From the NCBI GenBank assembly GCA_963920575.1, contig OY986964.1, forward strand, positions 30,780,972 through 30,844,971: a stretch of 64,000 bases of DNA, in the 5' to 3' direction. Below are positions 60,205 through 64,000 of this stretch, in pieces. Origin of the DNA: Narthecium ossifragum (lineage: Eukaryota; Streptophyta; Magnoliopsida; Dioscoreales; Nartheciaceae). Each line of letters begins with the position of its first letter. The first letter of the stretch is position 1. The position numbers were made by a program, and so were the translations under genes. The notes under the pieces were generated by a model. It was given only the letters and a program-made list of their open reading frames with translations, did no database searches and had not been told where the DNA came from.

Positions 60205-63200
60205 AATGCTTAATTGGTGATAACACCAATTTAGTCAAGATTTTTACTAAAAACCCCATTTGATGTATTTTTAAGGTTAAAACCCCATTTAACAGGTTTA
60301 TTTAGCTGATGTAATTAAACAAAGACTAAAATGCCCTTCTTGCTAATTGAATTCACCGGCACCACCCCATCTGTCTCCAACGCCGTCTCCGGCGTCCTCC
60401 GCGACAGCCTAACAGCAACCCGCCGCCGTCTTCACCCTCCACCGCTGATCTAACCAGCTGATGGCCTCCCCGATGCCTCAGGAACTCCTCCAGCAGCATC
60501 CTCGACGGATCCCGATCGCCGACGACCCACGATTCATCCCGAAACGGTCTCCCCAAGCCTCGCCTGCGCAGCTCCTCACAGGAACCTCCTTCTCCGCCAC
60601 CGATCTCCTCGATTCGCTCCAGTAGATCAAATCCACAGTCACCCATCCACGCCCTCCGTCCACGACTGGAGCCAATTCGAGCTCCTCCTCCCTCTCAAAT
60701 CCGGCAACGCCCCCATCAGTCTCCACCTCCCCGTCGGCCTCCAGCTCCTCCCAGCCCCGGATCCGACGCCCCCTCGCCTCCCTGCCACAATCCCACCCCA
60801 CAGTCTCCGCCCTCACCGTTACACGCGTCGCCGACCACCCCGGAAACCATCGCCGGAACCCATGGCCATTAACCCCGGCAAGCTCCCCTAGACTGCCAGC
60901 ACCTCATCCATCGGAGCCGCGGCCACCTACTGTGAGCCCTCTCCATTCTGTGGCCTCCGTTCGAGATCCCCTGCATCCGCCGGCCATTAACCCCGGCAAG
61001 CTCCCCCACACCGCCATCACCTCATCCATCGGATCCGCGGCCACCTACGGTGAGCCCTCTCCATTCCGTGGCCGTATCAACCTACCCCCGAGGTCCCCTG
61101 CATCGAAGACGACCTCCCTCGGCACCGACAACCTCGACTTGAGCTCGGGCGCCACCCGAGCTTCTCCGTCTCCTCCAGATCTAACAACGTCAACGTGGAC
61201 TTGAGAGAGGAGGAGTGGTGGGTGGTATCGTGGGCGAGGGCTTCGGAGGTCATCGGAGGTCGTGGGCAGCGTCGTGGTGCAGAGCAGCTGGAGGTCGTCG
61301 GAGGTGAGATTAAAGGCGCAGCCGGATGAGGTTGGGGATCGGCAACTAGACAGGCTGGGGAGCTGGGAACATGAAGGAGAGGAGCAAGGGACAGGGTGGT
61401 AGGTGGTGGCGGTGGAGGGGACGAAGGAAGGGTGGGAGGAGGAGCAGCCGACGTAGGGAGAGCAGGGTGGTAGGTGGTCTCTGCAGAGCCATGGTTGGGA
61501 GGAGAGATGGGTGGGCTGTGAGACTTGGAAATTAATGGGCTTATGTACAATGTAGAGCATTGTAGAGGACGGAGGGTTGTCTGAGGAGGAAGTGTCCGGC
61601 CTGTGATCGTCTTGTCCTTTTGGCATCTCTTATTGGTCTGTTGGCTAGTCCTGGGTGTGGCTTGCAGATGTCGGTGCATGGAAATAGTGCTATGTACTTA
61701 TAAAAAGATAAAAATAAAGTTTAAAAGATAAAAATAGATTTAAAATGATGAAAATAGAGTTAAACTGATGAAAATAGAGATAAGAAGATGAAAATGTATG
61801 AAAGATGAAAATGATTTCAGAAAGATGAAAATGATTTTTTTAAAGATGAAAATGATTTCAGAAAGATGAAAATGATTTTGAGAAAGATGAAAATGAATTT
61901 AGAAATATGAAAATGAATTCAAAAAGATGATAATGAATTTTAAAATGATAAAAAGAGATTTAAAATGATGAAAATAGAGTTAAGAATATGAAAATGTATA
62001 AAAGATGAAAATGAATTCAGAAAGATGAAAATGAATTCAAAAAGATGAAAATGAATTCAGAAAGATGAAAATGAATTCAGAAAGATGAAAATGAATTCAG
62101 AAAGATGAAAATGATTTCAAAAAGATGAAAATTATTTCAAAAAGATGAAAATGAATTTTAAAATGAAAAAAATAGATATAAAAAGATGAAAATGATTTCA
62201 GAAAGATGAAAATGAATTCAGAAAGATGAAAATGAATTTTAAAATGATGAAAATAGATTTAAAATGATGAAAATAGAGATAAAATGATGAAAATTGACCA
62301 TAGAGATGAAAGTAGATCATAGAGATGAAAGTAGAGATGGAAATAGACCAGAGAGATGAAAGTAGACCAGAGAGATGAAAATAGACCAGAGAGATGAAAG
62401 TAGACCAGAGAGATCAAAATAGACCAGAGAGATGAAAGTAGAGATGGAAATAGACCAGAGAGATGAAAGTAGACTAGAGAGATGAAACTAGACCAGAGAG
62501 ATGAAAGTAGAGATGAAAAGAGACTAGAGAGATGAAACTAGACCAGAGAGATGAAAGTAGAGATGGAAATAGACCAGAGAGATGAAAGTGGACCAGAGAG
62601 ATGAAAATAGACCAGAGAGATGAAAGTGGACCAGAGAGATGGAAATAGACCAGAGAGATGAAAGTGGACCAGAGAGATGGAAATAGACCAGAGAGATAGA
62701 AATGGATTCAGAAAGACGAAAATAGAGTCAGAAAGATGAAAATGGATCCAGATAACACTCGATTAGTAACTTAAGTAAATAGAATGATATTTTTGCAAGA
62801 AACTAAATTTTTGAAAGATCCATGTGCTATATGAATGTTTTCGGAGATAAATATGTAATATGAAAACAGTCGAGAAAGATGAAAATGCACATAGAAAGAT
62901 GAAAATGGATCAAGAAATATGAAAATGGATTTACAAAGATGAAAATGCACCCAAAACGATGAAAATAGATTTACGAAGATGAAAATGGATCCAGAAAGAT
63001 GAAAATGGATTGCTCGTGGCTTACATTAATTATCATAGATAAAAATGGCTGAAAAAGATGAAAATGAATTCAGAAAGATGAAATAAAGTTAAAAAGAAGA
63101 AAATACATTTAAAATGATAAAAATAGAGTTAAAAGATGAAAATGAATTCAGAAAGATGAAAATGAATTTTGGAAAATAAAAATGAATTCATAAAGATGAA

Positions 63201-64000
63201 AATAAATTTAAAAATATGAATATGAATTTAAAAAGATGAAAATGCATATAAAAAGATGAAAATCAATTTAAAAAGATGAAAATGCATGCTCGTATGTGAT
63301 CTAATCTGGTCTAAATCGGTTCAATCTAGTTGTAATCTGATCAAGTTTGAATTACTGGATCTGGTCCTGATCAGATTGAGCTATGATTAAGCCGATGGGC
63401 TGAATCTGATTGGTTCGGGATTGGATGAGACATAGACTACTTGGTCGGGTTGAACCGGTTCAAGCTAGTTGATTAAGTTGAACTGGCTCATGTTGAAGGG
63501 ATGTGCTCGTCGGGGAAGAAGGCCGCGAGCAAGGGGGGTGGCGGCTTGACGACGGATCTCGCTTGGAAACGGCCGGGAGAGGGCCGGCGGTCGACTAGGT
63601 GGCCAGATCCGGGGCCGGACGGAGTTGGAAGCCAGTAGGATGGTGAACTTTGAGGGAGGCAGCGCCGACTCTCTTGGAGCAGACAAGCCATACGTCGAAG
63701 ATGACGGTAGATCGCCGGATCGGTCCCGGAGATGGTTGGAGGAAGGTCGCGGTGGCGAGGGGACTCTGGATTTGGCCTTCGATGGCTCTGGGGGGCCGTA
63801 GGGGATGGGTTTAGATGAAGGCGACGCTGGATCAGAGAGATGTCGTGGTGCTGCGGTTAGGATGCCAGTTCCGGAGGAGATGGAGGGACGAGCGGCGACG
63901 GTCGGGCTTGGGCGGGACGTCAGAGGTGACTGGAAGGTCGTCGACGTAGGGGACCTTGGGAGAGGTCCCGATGACGGCGGAGTGGAGAGGAGGGGGGGCG
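60205..64000. mobile_element. Third composite array-bearing element (continues past window)
   Basis: The left end at about 60205 reads TTAATTGGTGATAACACCAA, then ACTAAAATGCCCTTCTTGC as at the 37.1-37.2 kb terminus. A GC-rich block (60350-61660) with overlapping unrecognised ORFs follows. Within it a ~120-bp segment is duplicated at 60855-60940 and 60980-61070 (CCATTAACCCCGGCAAGCTC). Then come GATGAAAATG arrays (61690-63290), GATCTAATCTGGTCT DNA and a GC-rich block matching 53290-53800. The right end is outside the window. Confidence 0.5.
61690..63290. repeat. Long compound GATGAAAATG minisatellite
   Basis: Three sub-arrays: GATGAAAATGAATTCAGAAA units of about 20 bp at 61690-62290; AGAGATGAAAGTAGACC units of 17-18 bp at 62290-62700 with a higher-order alternation of GAAAGTAGACC, GAAAATAGACC and GAAAGTAGAGATGG; and mixed units after a non-repeat spacer (62750-62870) to 63290. 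All keep a GATGAAA core. Confidence 0.93.

Noticed and set aside
61045..61679. Minus-strand ORFs of 193 and 200 codons
   Set aside because: They overlap each other in different frames, are Ser/Pro/Thr-rich, and lie in a GC-rich block of a putative mobile element.
1..64000. tRNA, rRNA or organelle-derived insertions
   Set aside because: I looked for cloverleaf-like and rRNA-like stretches and saw none. A tRNAscan or organelle-genome search would be needed to exclude them.

Overview
This looks like a piece of nuclear DNA from a flowering plant, most likely a monocot. Spliced genes with phase-consistent GT/AG introns, GC-rich first exons next to AT-rich introns, GA/CT microsatellites in 5' leaders, and dense nested plant transposons all point that way. 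The species cannot be named from the sequence.

The first 21 kb is the genic part. After a repeat block, a small MITE-like element and a dead LINE (1-2.4 kb), four split genes lie head to tail on the minus strand. They are a UEV1/MMS2-type ubiquitin-conjugating enzyme variant (3612-8636, with a 4.3-kb first intron holding a PIF-type element), an organelle zinc-finger protein of the VAR3/OZ family with three RanBP2-type fingers (9978-12699), a CDCA7-like zinc-finger protein (13632-17521, with a tandemly duplicated exon), and a Nudix hydrolase (18554-20572). I rebuilt all four from exon junctions and each reading frame closes. They do different jobs (Lys63 ubiquitin chains and DNA-damage tolerance; organelle RNA editing; chromatin; nucleotide housekeeping) and are neighbours rather than a pathway. 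About 0.9-1.1 kb of unremarkable intergenic DNA separates successive genes.

From about 21.7 kb to the end the window is almost entirely transposon-derived. At 21.8-25.9 kb there is a four-level nest: MITE cluster, solo LTR (TSD CTTAC), PIF/Harbinger element (TSD TTA), then a Mutator-like element (9-bp TSD) carrying an intact-looking GRF zinc-finger gene. From 26 to 37 kb lie elements that combine captured gene pieces (DDR4-like exons, a PPR pseudogene, an acidic first exon) with short-period tandem arrays. From 37.5 to 45.6 kb a long LTR is interrupted by another solo LTR (TSD AAAAT) and by a sister copy of itself (TSD CTAAG), which in turn holds a hAT-like element (8-bp TSD). From 46.8 to 52.1 kb is a minus-strand, apparently non-autonomous LTR retrotransposon in an LTR-internal-LTR-internal arrangement, with a palindromic TTGGATCGATCC array inside each LTR. 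From 52 to 64 kb there are more array-bearing elements, a MULE with FAR1-type transposase remnants, and inside that MULE a Pack-MULE that joined a PPR fragment to a lectin-receptor-kinase fragment in opposite orientations.

The most interesting pattern is the recurrent composite design from 26 kb onward: similar termini, GC-rich or captured gene pieces, and an internal array of about 20-bp period, several arrays sharing a GATGAAAATG or GATAAAAATG core. It may be an undescribed class of gene-capturing element. Multi-exon coordinates were counted by hand and may be off by a base.
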